Shown piece by piece: positions 6,546 through 15,006 of a stretch of 22,284 bases of DNA. The stretch covers positions 1-22,284 of the forward strand of contig CAKRTP010000017.1 in the NCBI GenBank assembly GCA_934402155.1, written 5' to 3'. A model generated the notes under the pieces. The model was not told where the DNA came from. It made no database searches and saw only the letters and a list, made by a program, of their open reading frames with translations. Each line of letters opens with the position of its first letter. Position 1 is the stretch's first letter. This DNA is from an uncultured Blautia sp. Its GTDB lineage: Bacteria; Bacillota; Clostridia; Lachnospirales; Lachnospiraceae. Made by a program: the position numbers and the translations under genes.

Positions 6546-6751
6546 TTGAAAACCCTCCCGGATTTCTTATCCTTGATTTCGATACGGTTTACCAGTTCAA
6601 AGCCACTTTTGCTGATAATGTACTTCAGCACCTTGACTAGCACATTCACATCACGCTCTAAAGCGTTTTCCTCCTGAATAACGGAACGGAGGCCAGCATA
6701 AGCAGTAGGGTCATAGTAGCCCTCGCTGTTGTATTTGGGATTATCTGTCAC
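6542..6751 (-). CDS. hypothetical phage protein, 69 aa
   Basis: The start is a GTG at 6751, 6 bases after AAGGAGG, a strong site. The N-terminus is hydrophilic (TDNPKYNSEGYYDPTAY), followed by two helices (LERDVNVLVKVLKYIISKSG) and a basic C-terminus (RIEIKDKKSGRVFK). No Cys, no membrane segment. It is coupled to the MazG-like gene by a 4-base overlap and follows the upstream gene after 11 bases. The family is not recognised; small proteins of this form are common between phage nucleotide-metabolism genes. Confidence 0.75.
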   Translation of the reverse strand: MTDNPKYNSEGYYDPTAYAGLRSVIQEENALERDVNVLVKVLKYIISKSGFELVNRIEIKDKKSGRVFK

Positions 6752-6762
6752 GTTGCACCTCC

Positions 6763-7095
6763 TTAACAGTCCACTTCGATAATAGCTGTCGGGAACCTGT
6801 CGCAGTTGTCCGCAATTTTCGTAAGGAAATCCGCCGTAGTCTCCACTGTACCCCAGTGGTTGTCCGGCTCAAACTGCCGATAACGCTGTGGATGCAGCAT
6901 CAGCAAGGACGCACCCTGCATAAGAATCGGGTACATATCAAAGCAGCACTTGCCATTCCACTCAGAAGGGTAGGAGCCGCACACCTCTTTAATCATGGCG
7001 GCGGTGTTGGATGTGTGGTTGATCCAATCATCGCCAACGTACACCCATTGATCCGTACCCTCCAACTTTGCTTTGAAGCTCACGTCATAGCTCAT
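6763..7095 (-). CDS. hypothetical phage protein, 110 aa
   Basis: ATG at 7095 overlaps the preceding stop as ATGA (7092-7095), and AGGGAG lies 7 bases upstream. The product begins MSYDVSFKAKLEG and is rich in aromatic residues and Asp/Asn, with a central HTSNTAAMIKEVCG helix and a WNGKCCFDM segment. It looks like a compact alpha/beta cytoplasmic protein. I have seen similarly starting proteins in other phage replication clusters, but no function is known to me. It shares the operon with the PAPS-reductase-like and methyltransferase genes. Confidence 0.75.
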   Translation of the reverse strand: MSYDVSFKAKLEGTDQWVYVGDDWINHTSNTAAMIKEVCGSYPSEWNGKCCFDMYPILMQGASLLMLHPQRYRQFEPDNHWGTVETTADFLTKIADNCDRFPTAIIEVDC

Positions 7096-7433
7096 TGTGT
7101 AGCTCCCTCCCCTTCTTCAGCGTTCCAGGCCTCCACGTCAACACCTATTTCTTTCAGTTTTTGACAAGCCAGCCAAGCATTGGCGTCCGGCATTTCGTAG
7201 TAATCCCGCAGTTTATCGTGTTCCGCCTTAAAAGCCTCCCAAAACTCTCGAAGACGCTTTTGCCCGAAACCCAGGTGCTGATGCAGGACGTACAACACCA
7301 TGGCGTCAATGTCATTGGTGTATCGCGTGTCAGCCTCCAATATCTGTCGGTTAATCTCAAGATTCAAAGCCTTTTTCTCTTTGGCCGTAAGTTCGGCACC
7401 GAAAACCTGGCCTTTATATTGCTTAACTCTCAT
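7092..7433 (-). CDS. hypothetical phage protein, 113 aa
   Basis: I chose the ATG at 7433, inside the end of the upstream gene (11-base overlap), rather than a TTG three codons earlier; neither has a strong ribosome site, so translation is probably coupled. The product is almost wholly helical: LTAKEKKALNLEINRQILEA, then DIDAMVLYVLHQHLGFGQKRLREFWEAF, then the C-terminal LACQKLKEIGVDVEAWN. A pattern of this kind recurs in clostridial phage genomes as an unassigned protein. It has no metal or nucleotide motif. Overlaps on both sides show it belongs to a tightly coupled gene string. Confidence 0.78.
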   Translation of the reverse strand: MRVKQYKGQVFGAELTAKEKKALNLEINRQILEADTRYTNDIDAMVLYVLHQHLGFGQKRLREFWEAFKAEHDKLRDYYEMPDANAWLACQKLKEIGVDVEAWNAEEGEGATQ

Positions 7434-7725
7434 CGTCTTCAAAAATATCCGGGTTGTCCATAATCACCATGTAAAGAGCCTGTGCCAGTTTGTCAACACG
7501 CTTTTCATCATGGTCTCTGTAGCCGAGGAAATCATAGATACCGTGAATAAGCTCATGGATAAAATCGGCCTTCATTTTACCCGATGCCTGATTGGGGGAT
7601 ACCCTGATGGCAAGGTCGGTATAGCTGATTTCGGCGGAAACATTTGCGCTTCCAAGGTCGAAGTTATCTGTGATTTCCACGTCATAAACTTTGCCGCCGA
7701 TTTTGACGGTCTTAGGAACTTTCAT
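7423..7725 (-). CDS. small HEXXH metallopeptidase-like phage protein, 100 aa
   Basis: The motif HELIH (57-61) and a downstream acidic residue (E74 in DHDEKRVDKL) match the zinc ligands of gluzincin-type peptidases. The N-terminus KTVKIGGKVYDVE is characteristic of small phage proteins with this motif, whose target is unknown. Of two adjacent ATGs, the second (7725) is better placed, 6 bases from GGAGG; the first (7728) is only 3 bases away. It overlaps both neighbours (14 bases upstream, 11 downstream). It is distinct from the ImmA-like gene at 20.2 kb. Proteolytic activity is inferred from the motif alone. Confidence 0.8.
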   Translation of the reverse strand: MKVPKTVKIGGKVYDVEITDNFDLGSANVSAEISYTDLAIRVSPNQASGKMKADFIHELIHGIYDFLGYRDHDEKRVDKLAQALYMVIMDNPDIFEDDES

Positions 7726-7969
7726 CATTTTCCTCCTTCTTAGTTAGGTCAGATTCTACGGTCAGCAGCATCGGCGGAACGCCCGCACCCAGGGTATAAA
7801 GGTAAATGCGCCCGGTCTTCTTAACCGTCTCCAGTTCTTCAGGGGACAGCTCCCAGCAGGTTTCTACACCGGGTGTTCCGTCATCGCATCGATAGGATGC
7901 GCCGGGCAAGTCGAAGCAGCCGTCCTTCCTGTAGAGGGCATTTGCGTAATCTGTCTTAACTGGCTTCAT
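7712..7969 (-). CDS. hypothetical phage protein, 85 aa
   Basis: The start at 7969 (MKPVKTDYANALYRKDGCF) has AAGGAGG 5 bases upstream, which overlaps the stop of the PAPS-reductase-like gene. The product is acidic at its end (SDLTKKEENDESS), contains two Cys (GCFD, YRCDD) and a third (ETCWEL), and a helix ELSPEELETVKKTG. No domain is recognised. Its coupling to the PAPS-reductase-like gene (10-base gap) makes a partner role possible but not shown. Confidence 0.72.
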   Translation of the reverse strand: MKPVKTDYANALYRKDGCFDLPGASYRCDDGTPGVETCWELSPEELETVKKTGRIYLYTLGAGVPPMLLTVESDLTKKEENDESS

Positions 7970-7979
7970 GTGAACCTCC

Positions 7980-9068
7980 TTAGTAATCAACACCGATGTA
8001 CTCAAGTACTCTGGCCCATCCAAACTTTTCACCAGTAATGGGGTCGGTACAGCACTTGAACATCCAATACTCCCATTCTTTGGGGTTGCGCTCTTTTAAT
8101 AGATCAAATCTATGCGGACGCTTTTCAAGGTGAATGCCAAAGCCACACATAGAGCAGCCTGTCCTTTGCGCTTTCGTAGTGTAAAGCTGCCCGTCTTCAT
8201 TTCTTTCTATCGAGCCATAAATGGCGGGGACTGGAACACTCAGATCAAGAGCCAACTGGAGAACGTCTTGCCGCGAAAAGATAGCAAATGGAGCAGAGCG
8301 TATCGTCGATTTGCCAAAGTAATTGCACCCGTTTATCCTGAGGGACTTTGCCCTACGGCCTCCTTCCGAGGCCATCAGACCGAGGAACGGTACACTGTTA
8401 TGCTCTTTCGCCCAGTCATCACACGGCTTTTCCTTGAGATAGTAGCAGCACTTAGAAGAAACCTGGAACGGAGCAATGGCATAGTCCGTTCCCTCTTCGG
8501 AGTTTGCGTAGCCAGCGAACTTTTCAAGCCATTTTTGAGACATTTTCATCCGGCTGTTCTTCTGAAAGCCGCCGTATGCACCAGTCTCACCTGTAATGAT
8601 TGCATGACGAACTGTGGCATTTTTTTCGGTAGGATTGGCAAGTGTTTCTATTTTTGCGGCAATTTCTTTGGACAGAACAGGAAAACCAAATTCCTGAATA
8701 ATCTGCTGTTTCGTCCATCGGTGTTCCCGCCCATCGTCATCCACACACCGAACAGCGGACTTCAGACACTCTATGCCCAGCTGCCTGTGTACCTCCTGAA
8801 TCGACTTATCTTCCAGGTAGGACACGCTGATTCCTGGTGCATCAATCCCGATGGACTTCAGGAACAGAAACAGCGTAATAGAATCAAGGCCTCCTACGGA
8901 GACATGGTAGTTCAAATCACGCTTTTCACATTCCCGCACAAATTCCTGTGCCCGGATTCTGGCATATGACACCTTAAAATCATATGGCATTTTTTCCTTT
9001 ACCATGAAATCAGCAATTCGGCGCTTCCCATCAATTCGCTCCATTCGTTCGATAACGTTTTCCGGCAT
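7980..9068 (-). CDS. PAPS-reductase-like (adenine nucleotide alpha hydrolase) protein, 362 aa
   Basis: The PP-loop is SVGGLDSITLF (57-67), a variant of the SGGxDS motif that binds the ATP or PAPS phosphates. The C-terminal part carries the Cys pair GCSMCGFGI (C305, C308) and a second pair (CC at 339-340), as in phage and DndC-type members of the phosphoadenosine phosphosulfate reductase family. Such members act as ATP pyrophosphatases in sulfur or nucleic-acid modification rather than classical sulfate reduction. Start ATG at 9068 has GGAGG 7 bases upstream. The gene follows the DNA methyltransferase by 11 bases, so a joint role in phage DNA modification is plausible. The exact substrate cannot be read from the sequence. 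Confidence 0.87.
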   Translation of the reverse strand: MPENVIERMERIDGKRRIADFMVKEKMPYDFKVSYARIRAQEFVRECEKRDLNYHVSVGGLDSITLFLFLKSIGIDAPGISVSYLEDKSIQEVHRQLGIECLKSAVRCVDDDGREHRWTKQQIIQEFGFPVLSKEIAAKIETLANPTEKNATVRHAIITGETGAYGGFQKNSRMKMSQKWLEKFAGYANSEEGTDYAIAPFQVSSKCCYYLKEKPCDDWAKEHNSVPFLGLMASEGGRRAKSLRINGCNYFGKSTIRSAPFAIFSRQDVLQLALDLSVPVPAIYGSIERNEDGQLYTTKAQRTGCSMCGFGIHLEKRPHRFDLLKERNPKEWEYWMFKCCTDPITGEKFGWARVLEYIGVDY

Positions 9069-9079
9069 AATCACACCTC

Positions 9080-10033
9080 CTATACTTCCATGCCGCAAAT
9101 TGGGCAAACCATCGTTTCCAGCTTGATTCCGCAATGAGGGCAGCGCATCCGAACATCTGCGCTTGCTCCTTTGTCTCTGTAGGCCGCTGCTGCTGATTCC
9201 ATATTGTTGACTGCCTGGGTAAAATAGCTGTCTTTCAGTTCAATGCCAAGCCCCCTGCGTCCCATGATGACCGCCTGATACGGGACAGAGCCGATACCCG
9301 CAAAAGGATCCAGCACAATGTCATTCGGGTTCGTCCACAGGTCAATACAGCGCTCGATCACGTCAAGCTGAAGCGGGCAAATATGCTTTTCATCCTTTTC
9401 GTCCCGCGCTGATTTCCGCTGAAGGGTGTTGGACTGCCGAATGTCCATCCAAACTGGGGACGCGTACCGCTGCCACACGTCAACCGGGAAGGATTCCGGC
9501 GTGTGCGGGATTGGTTCGGGATTTTCACCCGGCTTACGGAACGTGACAACATAATCAGGCAGCCCCTGACGGCTCATGGCGCTGTCCTTGCGGATCTGCT
9601 TGTGCAGCAGTCCCAGTGCCTTTGTCCGCTGCATTTCCGTGACGGGATTTTTCCACACCGTAACCTCAGAATGGAAGATGAACCCAGAATCAGTAAAGGC
9701 ACGGATAATGTCACCGCGAAAGTCTTTGACACCGATGAAGCCGTCGCGGCTTTTCATTGCAGGAAGGTTCATACAATGGACGCTGACCAGCCGCCCCGGC
9801 ATAATCACGCGGTAGAGCTGTTCAATCAGAAAAAGAAAATGCTGCTGGAACTCTTCATTATCACGGCTGTTGCCCATATCCCGGTCACTGCTGGAATAGG
9901 TATACAGGCTTGCAAACGGGGGCGAGAAAATGGAATAATGTACGCTGTTATCGGGTATTCCCTGCATGGTTTCCACGCAGTCACCCTGATACATAGCATA
10001 TCGGTCATCGATTTTTTGATTAAGCACATTCAT
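9080..10033 (-). CDS. DNA (N4-cytosine or N6-adenine) methyltransferase, beta class, 317 aa
   Basis: Motif IV is SPPF (37-40) near the N-terminus and motif I is DPFAGIGSV (242-250) near the C-terminus, with E265 after it (GLGIELKDSY). This order marks a beta-class amino-methyltransferase of the N6/N4 DNA methylase family, acting on double-stranded DNA with S-adenosylmethionine. The last 20 residues add a zinc ribbon, CPHC (298-301) and CPIC (310-313), which could assist DNA binding. SPPF does not by itself decide between adenine and cytosine as target. The ATG at 10033 overlaps the helicase gene by 14 bases, with GGGAGG 9 bases upstream. No cognate restriction gene is visible, which fits an orphan enzyme protecting phage DNA. 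Confidence 0.93.
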   Translation of the reverse strand: MNVLNQKIDDRYAMYQGDCVETMQGIPDNSVHYSIFSPPFASLYTYSSSDRDMGNSRDNEEFQQHFLFLIEQLYRVIMPGRLVSVHCMNLPAMKSRDGFIGVKDFRGDIIRAFTDSGFIFHSEVTVWKNPVTEMQRTKALGLLHKQIRKDSAMSRQGLPDYVVTFRKPGENPEPIPHTPESFPVDVWQRYASPVWMDIRQSNTLQRKSARDEKDEKHICPLQLDVIERCIDLWTNPNDIVLDPFAGIGSVPYQAVIMGRRGLGIELKDSYFTQAVNNMESAAAAYRDKGASADVRMRCPHCGIKLETMVCPICGMEV

Positions 10034-11402
10034 TCTTAAATTCCTCCCATGCGGGGTATGTCATATGGGTTTCAGGGTGATAGGGCGTTGTGATCCGGCA
10101 AGTGCTCTGAAGCTCCTTTTTGGTAATCTCCTTCGACTGCTCCACCATTGCCCGCCGCATCTTCTCACAGTCAGCCTGCTTCCGCGCAATATTATCTTTG
10201 ACACAGCCCTCCCGGCTGCTGATAACGATGTACACGTCAACAGGCTTTTTTTGCCCAAAGCGCCAACACCGGCGCACAGCTTGATAATACTGCTCATAGC
10301 TGTCAGACAGGCCGACGAAAATCATCTTGCTGCACTGTTGCCAGTTCATGCCGAAACCGGCAATGCTGGGCTTTGTGACGAGGCACTTACAGAGGCCAGC
10401 AGTAAAGCTCAGCATCCGATTTGCCTTATCCTTTGAACTGTTGCCGCCCGTCACTTCCACCGCATTCCCGATTTTCGAGGCAAGCAGGGTACTTTCCGCA
10501 TTGAGGTCGCACCATACAAGCCATTGGTCATCAGAGGTGTTCACCAGGTCTGCGGCTGCTGTGCAGCGCTGTTCCAGTGTCTCTTTTCTGGCTTTTCGCC
10601 TTTGCGTCAGCGTCATAGCCTCCGAAACAGGTTCCGCACCGTCTGCAATGATTTCATGCACCCGGAGTTCAGGCAGGTCGTACCCTTCCACGTCATAGCC
10701 CAGGTCAGCCGGAGAGTTCATAACCACTGCCCAGGAACCCATCCATTGCCAGAAAACGTCCTCAGCGTGTCCCTTGAGCCGCCATTTGGAGGTTTCGCCG
10801 CCATCGTGGACAAAGAACATTGCAAGCATTTCAGAGTAGGACATAACCCCTAAAAACTCAGCATGGTTGCCAAGTTCCATGAAATCATTCGGTGCCGGTG
10901 TAGCTGTACACGCCAAACGGAATGGAGTATCACTGAAGAAATCGATTATCTGGTTTCTTACCTTGCCGGTAAAGGATTTCAGAATACTGGATTCATCCAG
11001 CACTACCCCACTGAATTTACAGCCCGCGAACTTTTCAAGCTTTTCATAGTTTGTGATATTGATTCCAGGTTTTAGGTCTTCCGCTTTCTCGCAGAGGGTT
11101 ACTTCGATGCCGAATTTGATTCCCTCTGCTACCGTCTGGGACGAAACGGCCAAAGGCGCAAGGATCAAAACCATGCCGCCCTTGTGCCTGTGGACCTGAT
11201 TGGCCCATTCAAGCTGCATCAGCGTTTTTCCAAGGCCGCAGTCCGCAAAAATGGCCGCCCGCCCTTTTGCAAGTGCCCACCGTACAATATCCCGCTGGAA
11301 GCCGTACAGCTTCGGATTCAAATCGTCTGCGTCCAGGCGAATGCTTTCGGCATTAATCGATTGGCTGACCTTGTGGGAAATAAAGCTTTGATAATCCGTC
11401 AT
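10020..11402 (-). CDS. SNF2-type (SF2) DNA helicase, 460 aa
   Basis: Superfamily 2 motifs are in order: Walker A DCGLGKT (54-60), motif Ia LILAPLAV (78-85), motif II LDESS (135-139), motif III TATPAP (166-171), and near the C-terminus SIAGFGMNWQ and motif VI QAVRRCWRFGQKKPV. The last is the Q..R..R.GQ signature of the SNF2/helicase group. Phage members are usually found between the replication primase and methyltransferase genes and probably remodel or translocate on DNA. Start ATG at 11402 with AAGGAGAA 7 bases upstream. An in-frame extension further upstream overlaps the membrane protein gene and has no ribosome site, so it is excluded. Confidence 0.94.
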   Translation of the reverse strand: MTDYQSFISHKVSQSINAESIRLDADDLNPKLYGFQRDIVRWALAKGRAAIFADCGLGKTLMQLEWANQVHRHKGGMVLILAPLAVSSQTVAEGIKFGIEVTLCEKAEDLKPGINITNYEKLEKFAGCKFSGVVLDESSILKSFTGKVRNQIIDFFSDTPFRLACTATPAPNDFMELGNHAEFLGVMSYSEMLAMFFVHDGGETSKWRLKGHAEDVFWQWMGSWAVVMNSPADLGYDVEGYDLPELRVHEIIADGAEPVSEAMTLTQRRKARKETLEQRCTAAADLVNTSDDQWLVWCDLNAESTLLASKIGNAVEVTGGNSSKDKANRMLSFTAGLCKCLVTKPSIAGFGMNWQQCSKMIFVGLSDSYEQYYQAVRRCWRFGQKKPVDVYIVISSREGCVKDNIARKQADCEKMRRAMVEQSKEITKKELQSTCRITTPYHPETHMTYPAWEEFKNECA

Positions 11403-11413
11403 GGCAATTCTCC

Positions 11414-11647
11414 TTAATTCAGGCCCCAGAGAAATGCCTTCAGCCACTCCGGGAGCGTGGAATGCATCATCCGCCTGATAAAGGTGAGCCTGTCCACTGC
11501 GCACAGCAGGATAAGCGCCGAAGCGGCAAGAGCGATTAGAGCGATTACGACAATGGAAATAGCCAGTACGCATTTTTTCACCCTGCGGCTATGTAATCGT
11601 CTGCCATACAGATCCCGGTGAGGTGCCTGTGATTTACTCTTCATCAT
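11414..11647 (-). CDS. small single-pass membrane protein, 77 aa
   Basis: After a strongly basic N-terminus (HRDLYGRRLHSRRVKK) comes one hydrophobic helix of about 23 residues (VLAISIVVIALIALAASALI and following, roughly 26-48). The rest is short and amphipathic (LPEWLKAFLWGLN). The positive-inside rule predicts a cytoplasmic N-terminus. Two adjacent ATGs (11647, 11644) overlap the previous stop by 14 bases. It is not a typical holin position, being within the replication operon. It could anchor replication proteins to the membrane or act in superinfection exclusion; neither is supported by a motif. Confidence 0.72.
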   Translation of the reverse strand: MMKSKSQAPHRDLYGRRLHSRRVKKCVLAISIVVIALIALAASALILLCAVDRLTFIRRMMHSTLPEWLKAFLWGLN

Positions 11648-11873
11648 CTGCGTCCTCTCTGTCTCCGAACATACCAAGCTTCGCGCCCAGCTCCATGGCA
11701 GCGCTGACTACGGTATAAAGGTCTCTGCCGCCCATGTTTATCAGTTCGGCAATGATACGGGCGGTTTCTTCGGTTTCATCCTCAAAATGGAAAACGAGGC
11801 CCTTATCCAGTTCCTTAATAGAGCCATCTTCGTATTCAACGGTAATCCGCTTTGCGGCGGGAGTATTATCCAT
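11634..11873 (-). CDS. hypothetical acidic phage protein, 79 aa
   Basis: Start ATG at 11873 with GAGGAGG 8 bases upstream. The product is strongly acidic, ending in FGDREDADDEE, with an N-terminal strand pair (KRITVEYEDGSIKELDKG) and a central helix (ETARIIAELINMGGRDLYTVVSAAMELG). No Cys, no membrane segment. Small acidic proteins of this size next to polymerase and ThyX genes are usual in these phages, without known role. The end overlaps the start of the membrane-protein gene, so the two are coupled. Confidence 0.78.
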   Translation of the reverse strand: MDNTPAAKRITVEYEDGSIKELDKGLVFHFEDETEETARIIAELINMGGRDLYTVVSAAMELGAKLGMFGDREDADDEE

Positions 11874-11886
11874 TTGTATTTCCTCC

Positions 11887-12504
11887 TCATAGAGCATCAA
11901 AAATCACGGGGATTTTGGCCTGCAAAGCTTCCAGTGCCGGTGTAGCTATCTCCCTCATTTGCGGGTGAGCCGCAGAAGAACAGCGCAAGCGGAAAAAGTG
12001 CTGCCACTCTCGAAGATTTGCCGTCATAACAACCTCTGTCTTCAGACTGTTCGGGAGTACCGCACGGGCTTTCTGCGGTGAGCAGCCCCAGTCCAGCAGC
12101 TCAAAATAAGCTGCCTCCGCCGCCTTGCAAGCGCGCTCCCAGGCGCGGTAAGCACAGGTGTCGGGATCAAGGTACACAGGCCGTACTACGGTAATTTCAC
12201 CGCCGAACTTCCCTTTACTGTAATTACAGTATCGTGTACTCTCCTGACAGTATGAGGCCAGACGGTGCCGAACAATTTCATGCGAGACACCACGGTCACA
12301 GATGAATTTAATCGTAATGCTGAAGTGCTCCAGCACCGCTTCATGCTTCCGATTCATAATCAGCCGGACAAAATTTGCCGCGCTGGCCTCGGTAATTCGG
12401 TCTTCGGATTTGTAACAAACGCGCCCGCACTGCTCGATGTGCTTCAAAATGGCTTCGCCGTCAATGGGCGTCATAATTTCAAAGCCGGGTGTAATGATTT
12501 TCAC
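11887..12504 (-). CDS. thyX: flavin-dependent thymidylate synthase ThyX, 205 aa
   Basis: The ThyX signature RHRxxSxxxxSxRY is intact: R79-H80-R81, S84, S89, R91-Y92. The family makes dTMP from dUMP with methylene-tetrahydrofolate, using FAD and NAD(P)H, as a tetramer. Length and the ending NLREWQHFFRLRCSSAAHPQMREIA, with conserved arginines, are normal for the family. Start is a GTG at 12504 with AGGAGG 6 bases upstream. It lies 9 bases behind the polymerase gene, so the phage can supply thymidylate as it replicates. Assignment is firm. Confidence 0.96.
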   Translation of the reverse strand: MKIITPGFEIMTPIDGEAILKHIEQCGRVCYKSEDRITEASAANFVRLIMNRKHEAVLEHFSITIKFICDRGVSHEIVRHRLASYCQESTRYCNYSKGKFGGEITVVRPVYLDPDTCAYRAWERACKAAEAAYFELLDWGCSPQKARAVLPNSLKTEVVMTANLREWQHFFRLRCSSAAHPQMREIATPALEALQAKIPVIFDAL

Positions 12505-12513
12505 TTTTGCCTC

Positions 12514-14511
12514 CTAATCTTTCTTGAAGAACTCGCCAACCCAGCCGTCAGCACCAAGCGGCAAGCCTGGTGCCCAGGGGATAGGAGTTGACATAATTTG
12601 AATCACACGGTTCAGCATTGTTTTATCGTCAGCGAATGGGGCGATATCGATAACAACTTCATCGTGAACATGGAACACTACGGGAAATCCCTCAGCTTCT
12701 AGATGCTCAATCGCCTGTGCCAAGCAGTCACGGGCAATCGCCTGTACCACATTTTCAACAAGCTTTCCGCCGTAGGTTTCTACCCGTGCCCACTTGTTTT
12801 TATCGTTAAGCCCCATGTACGTAATGGAGGGGTTTCCCCACCTGTTCTCTCCGACACCCGGATCAACGTAGTAAAGCTTGCGGCCCGATGGGAGCCGAAT
12901 TGTGAGATAGGAAATTCCCTGGCTCTGGTCATGTTCCCTTGCCACAGTACAGCATCGAACATTAACAGAACCGCCATTTTGAATCACGCTCACAGCCGCC
13001 GTGTCAAAGGCATACCACAAATCACGGATTTTGGGGTTCGTATCACGCCAGCGGTTCACAATATCCTTGATTTCGTCATCGGATAAGCTATCCAGCTGAT
13101 GCCCCGTGTCCATGTTCCGCATAGCTGCCACACCGCCCTGATAGCCCAAAGCCAGCTCTGCAACCTTGCCGCGCTGTCTAAGGGAATACTCAGGATTTCC
13201 TTTTTTAATGCGCTCTATGGGGACGCCAAACATCTGAGAAGCAGATGCTTCATAGATTTTGCCGTGGGTTCGGAAAACCTCAAGTCTCCATTCCTGATCC
13301 GCAAGCCACGAAATAACCCTGGCTTCGATAGCGGAAAAATCAGCGTCAATGAGCACGTTGCCGGGGGCCGCGATAAATGCTGTACGGATTAACTGTGACA
13401 GGGTATCATTCGGTTTCCCATACACTAGCTGGATGGCGTTAAGCTTTTGCCCTCGGACGAAATCACGGGCCAGCTCAAGTGGCTCTGTGTAGGTTCGCGG
13501 TAAATTCTGCACCTGTACCAACCTTCCGGCCCACCGTCCTGTACGATTTGTACCGTAGAACTGAAGCAGTCCGCGTACCCGGCCATCCGGGCAGACACAG
13601 TTTTGGATAGCGTCATACTTTTTCGTGGAGCTTTTCCCCAGTTCTTGTCGAATTTCAAGCATCCGCTGCACAGCATCACTGTTCGCGTCTCGCCCAAGAA
13701 GCGCCGCCACTGTTTCTTTGCGCAGACTGCTCACCTCTTCCCCGGTTTCCGCTTCCAGCCATTGAGCAAGCTGCTTGACACTGTTCGGGTTGAATAAGCC
13801 GGTAAGCTCCTTTGCCTCTTTGGTGAGGGTAGAGCGCACAGTTTCGCCCAGAGCCAGCGCGCCATGGACGAAATCCATATCCACAGCCACGCCCCGATCA
13901 TTGATAAGCAGATCCGTCTCCCACTGCTTCTGGACGAAATCAGGGACGGGGAATGCCGATAGCCGCCGCTCAATTTCCATCTCCGAAACAACATCCTGAG
14001 CGTTGTACTCTTTGAACAGCCGCCATTTATCAGGGTCATGGTGCGGCAGGTTTCGAGTACGCTGGCCGTTGGATTTTGTCGCCTTGCAGGGAACACAGAA
14101 ATAGCGGATAAGAGCCTTGCCGGTATTCAGCTTTTGCTTGTCCTCTGGCAGCCCCAGGGCGCGTCCGGCAGCGTCCAGGCTGGCTGGATAGCCGCAGTAC
14201 ATGGAATGGAGCATTGTATCCCTCCATTGGGATGGAGGCAGCTTCACCCCCATGTGGCGGCTCAGGCACCCCCACTCAAACGCTGCATTATAGGCGTGTT
14301 TGATGTAATCAGGACTAATGAGGGCATCGTACAGCCACCAGGGAACCTTCTCACCGCAAGCCAGGTCAATCACCGTAGACGGGCCGCCGTCAAGGCTGTA
14401 GGCGAATAGCAGAATTTCAAAGTCTGGACTGCGGAAATACGCCTGTGCTCCTGCTTTCTTGATGCTGACGCTTGAAAAGGTCTCAAGGTCGATTGAAAGA
14501 TGGTGCATCAT
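12514..14511 (-). CDS. DNA polymerase, family A, 665 aa
   Basis: The N-terminal 190 residues form a DnaQ-like 3'-5' exonuclease: D8-x-E10 in the SIDLETFSS motif, NAAFEW (75-80) and a distal DVVSEME (173-179). The polymerase part has motif A DFSAIEARV (391-399), motif B RQRGKVAELALGYQG (445-459) and motif C HDEVV (616-620). No N-terminal 5' nuclease domain is present, as is usual for phage enzymes of this type. It elongates phage DNA, probably with the SNF2 helicase and VapE. Two ATGs are possible (14511, 14508), 5 or 8 bases after GGGAGG; both overlap the preceding gene. All catalytic acidic residues are present. Confidence 0.97.
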   Translation of the reverse strand: MMHHLSIDLETFSSVSIKKAGAQAYFRSPDFEILLFAYSLDGGPSTVIDLACGEKVPWWLYDALISPDYIKHAYNAAFEWGCLSRHMGVKLPPSQWRDTMLHSMYCGYPASLDAAGRALGLPEDKQKLNTGKALIRYFCVPCKATKSNGQRTRNLPHHDPDKWRLFKEYNAQDVVSEMEIERRLSAFPVPDFVQKQWETDLLINDRGVAVDMDFVHGALALGETVRSTLTKEAKELTGLFNPNSVKQLAQWLEAETGEEVSSLRKETVAALLGRDANSDAVQRMLEIRQELGKSSTKKYDAIQNCVCPDGRVRGLLQFYGTNRTGRWAGRLVQVQNLPRTYTEPLELARDFVRGQKLNAIQLVYGKPNDTLSQLIRTAFIAAPGNVLIDADFSAIEARVISWLADQEWRLEVFRTHGKIYEASASQMFGVPIERIKKGNPEYSLRQRGKVAELALGYQGGVAAMRNMDTGHQLDSLSDDEIKDIVNRWRDTNPKIRDLWYAFDTAAVSVIQNGGSVNVRCCTVAREHDQSQGISYLTIRLPSGRKLYYVDPGVGENRWGNPSITYMGLNDKNKWARVETYGGKLVENVVQAIARDCLAQAIEHLEAEGFPVVFHVHDEVVIDIAPFADDKTMLNRVIQIMSTPIPWAPGLPLGADGWVGEFFKKD

Positions 14512-14983
14512 TGGTGCCTCCCAGACTGTCCTTCATATTCTGAATCACCAAGTGCAGCGCAGAATGATCAGAAAGAACACTGTACTTTTGGACAAAGCTC
14601 TGCATATCCCTCTTTGCCTGCTCCAGCAAAACTCGGTACTTATCGGGGGATGAAATTACCGCTTGAATAGGCTCATAGTTGGGGGTGGTTTTCGTGGTCA
14701 CAAATGCCCGAACAGCCATGGGCGAACCATTCTCTGCCGCAATCTCCGTCACAACCGTAATGCTTCGGATGATGTGTGCCGCCTGAGACTGACGATACTT
14801 TTCAGCGGCTTTTGTATCATCCCATTCAAAGCACCCATGTAGAGGCGCATCCTTTCCACGGCTTTCATCGACAACCGTTTTGAGGGAGATCCCGCCATCA
14901 CGTTTGTAGATCCGAGAGAGTTCGTCTCCGGCTGTTTGTGCATCCACCGGGACTACCCCCGGCAGTTTCCATGCGTATACCAT
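14483..14983 (-). CDS. conserved hypothetical phage protein, 166 aa
   Basis: Start ATG at 14983 with AAGGAGG 8 bases upstream; upstream in-frame codons run into the pentamer array and are excluded. The product begins MVYAWKLPGVVPVDAQ and has a recognisable block (APLHGCFEWDDTKAAEKYR, about 52-70) followed by QAAHIIRSITVV, then a C-terminal helical region (DKYRVLLEQAKRDMQSFVQKY). Proteins with the PLH..FEWDD..AAE.YR pattern are common beside DNA polymerase genes in clostridial phages, and I know of no assigned function. It overlaps the polymerase gene by 29 bases. It is the first gene behind the pentamer array, so it is the likely target of any control exerted there. Confidence 0.85.
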   Translation of the reverse strand: MVYAWKLPGVVPVDAQTAGDELSRIYKRDGGISLKTVVDESRGKDAPLHGCFEWDDTKAAEKYRQSQAAHIIRSITVVTEIAAENGSPMAVRAFVTTKTTPNYEPIQAVISSPDKYRVLLEQAKRDMQSFVQKYSVLSDHSALHLVIQNMKDSLGGTNDAPSFNRP

Positions 14984-15006
14984 TCGGCATACCTCCTTAT
15001 CAGAAT

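Noticed and set aside
8112..8969. A 285-codon plus-strand frame opposite the PAPS-reductase-like gene
   Set aside because: The minus-strand gene has clear catalytic motifs and a ribosome site; this frame has neither.
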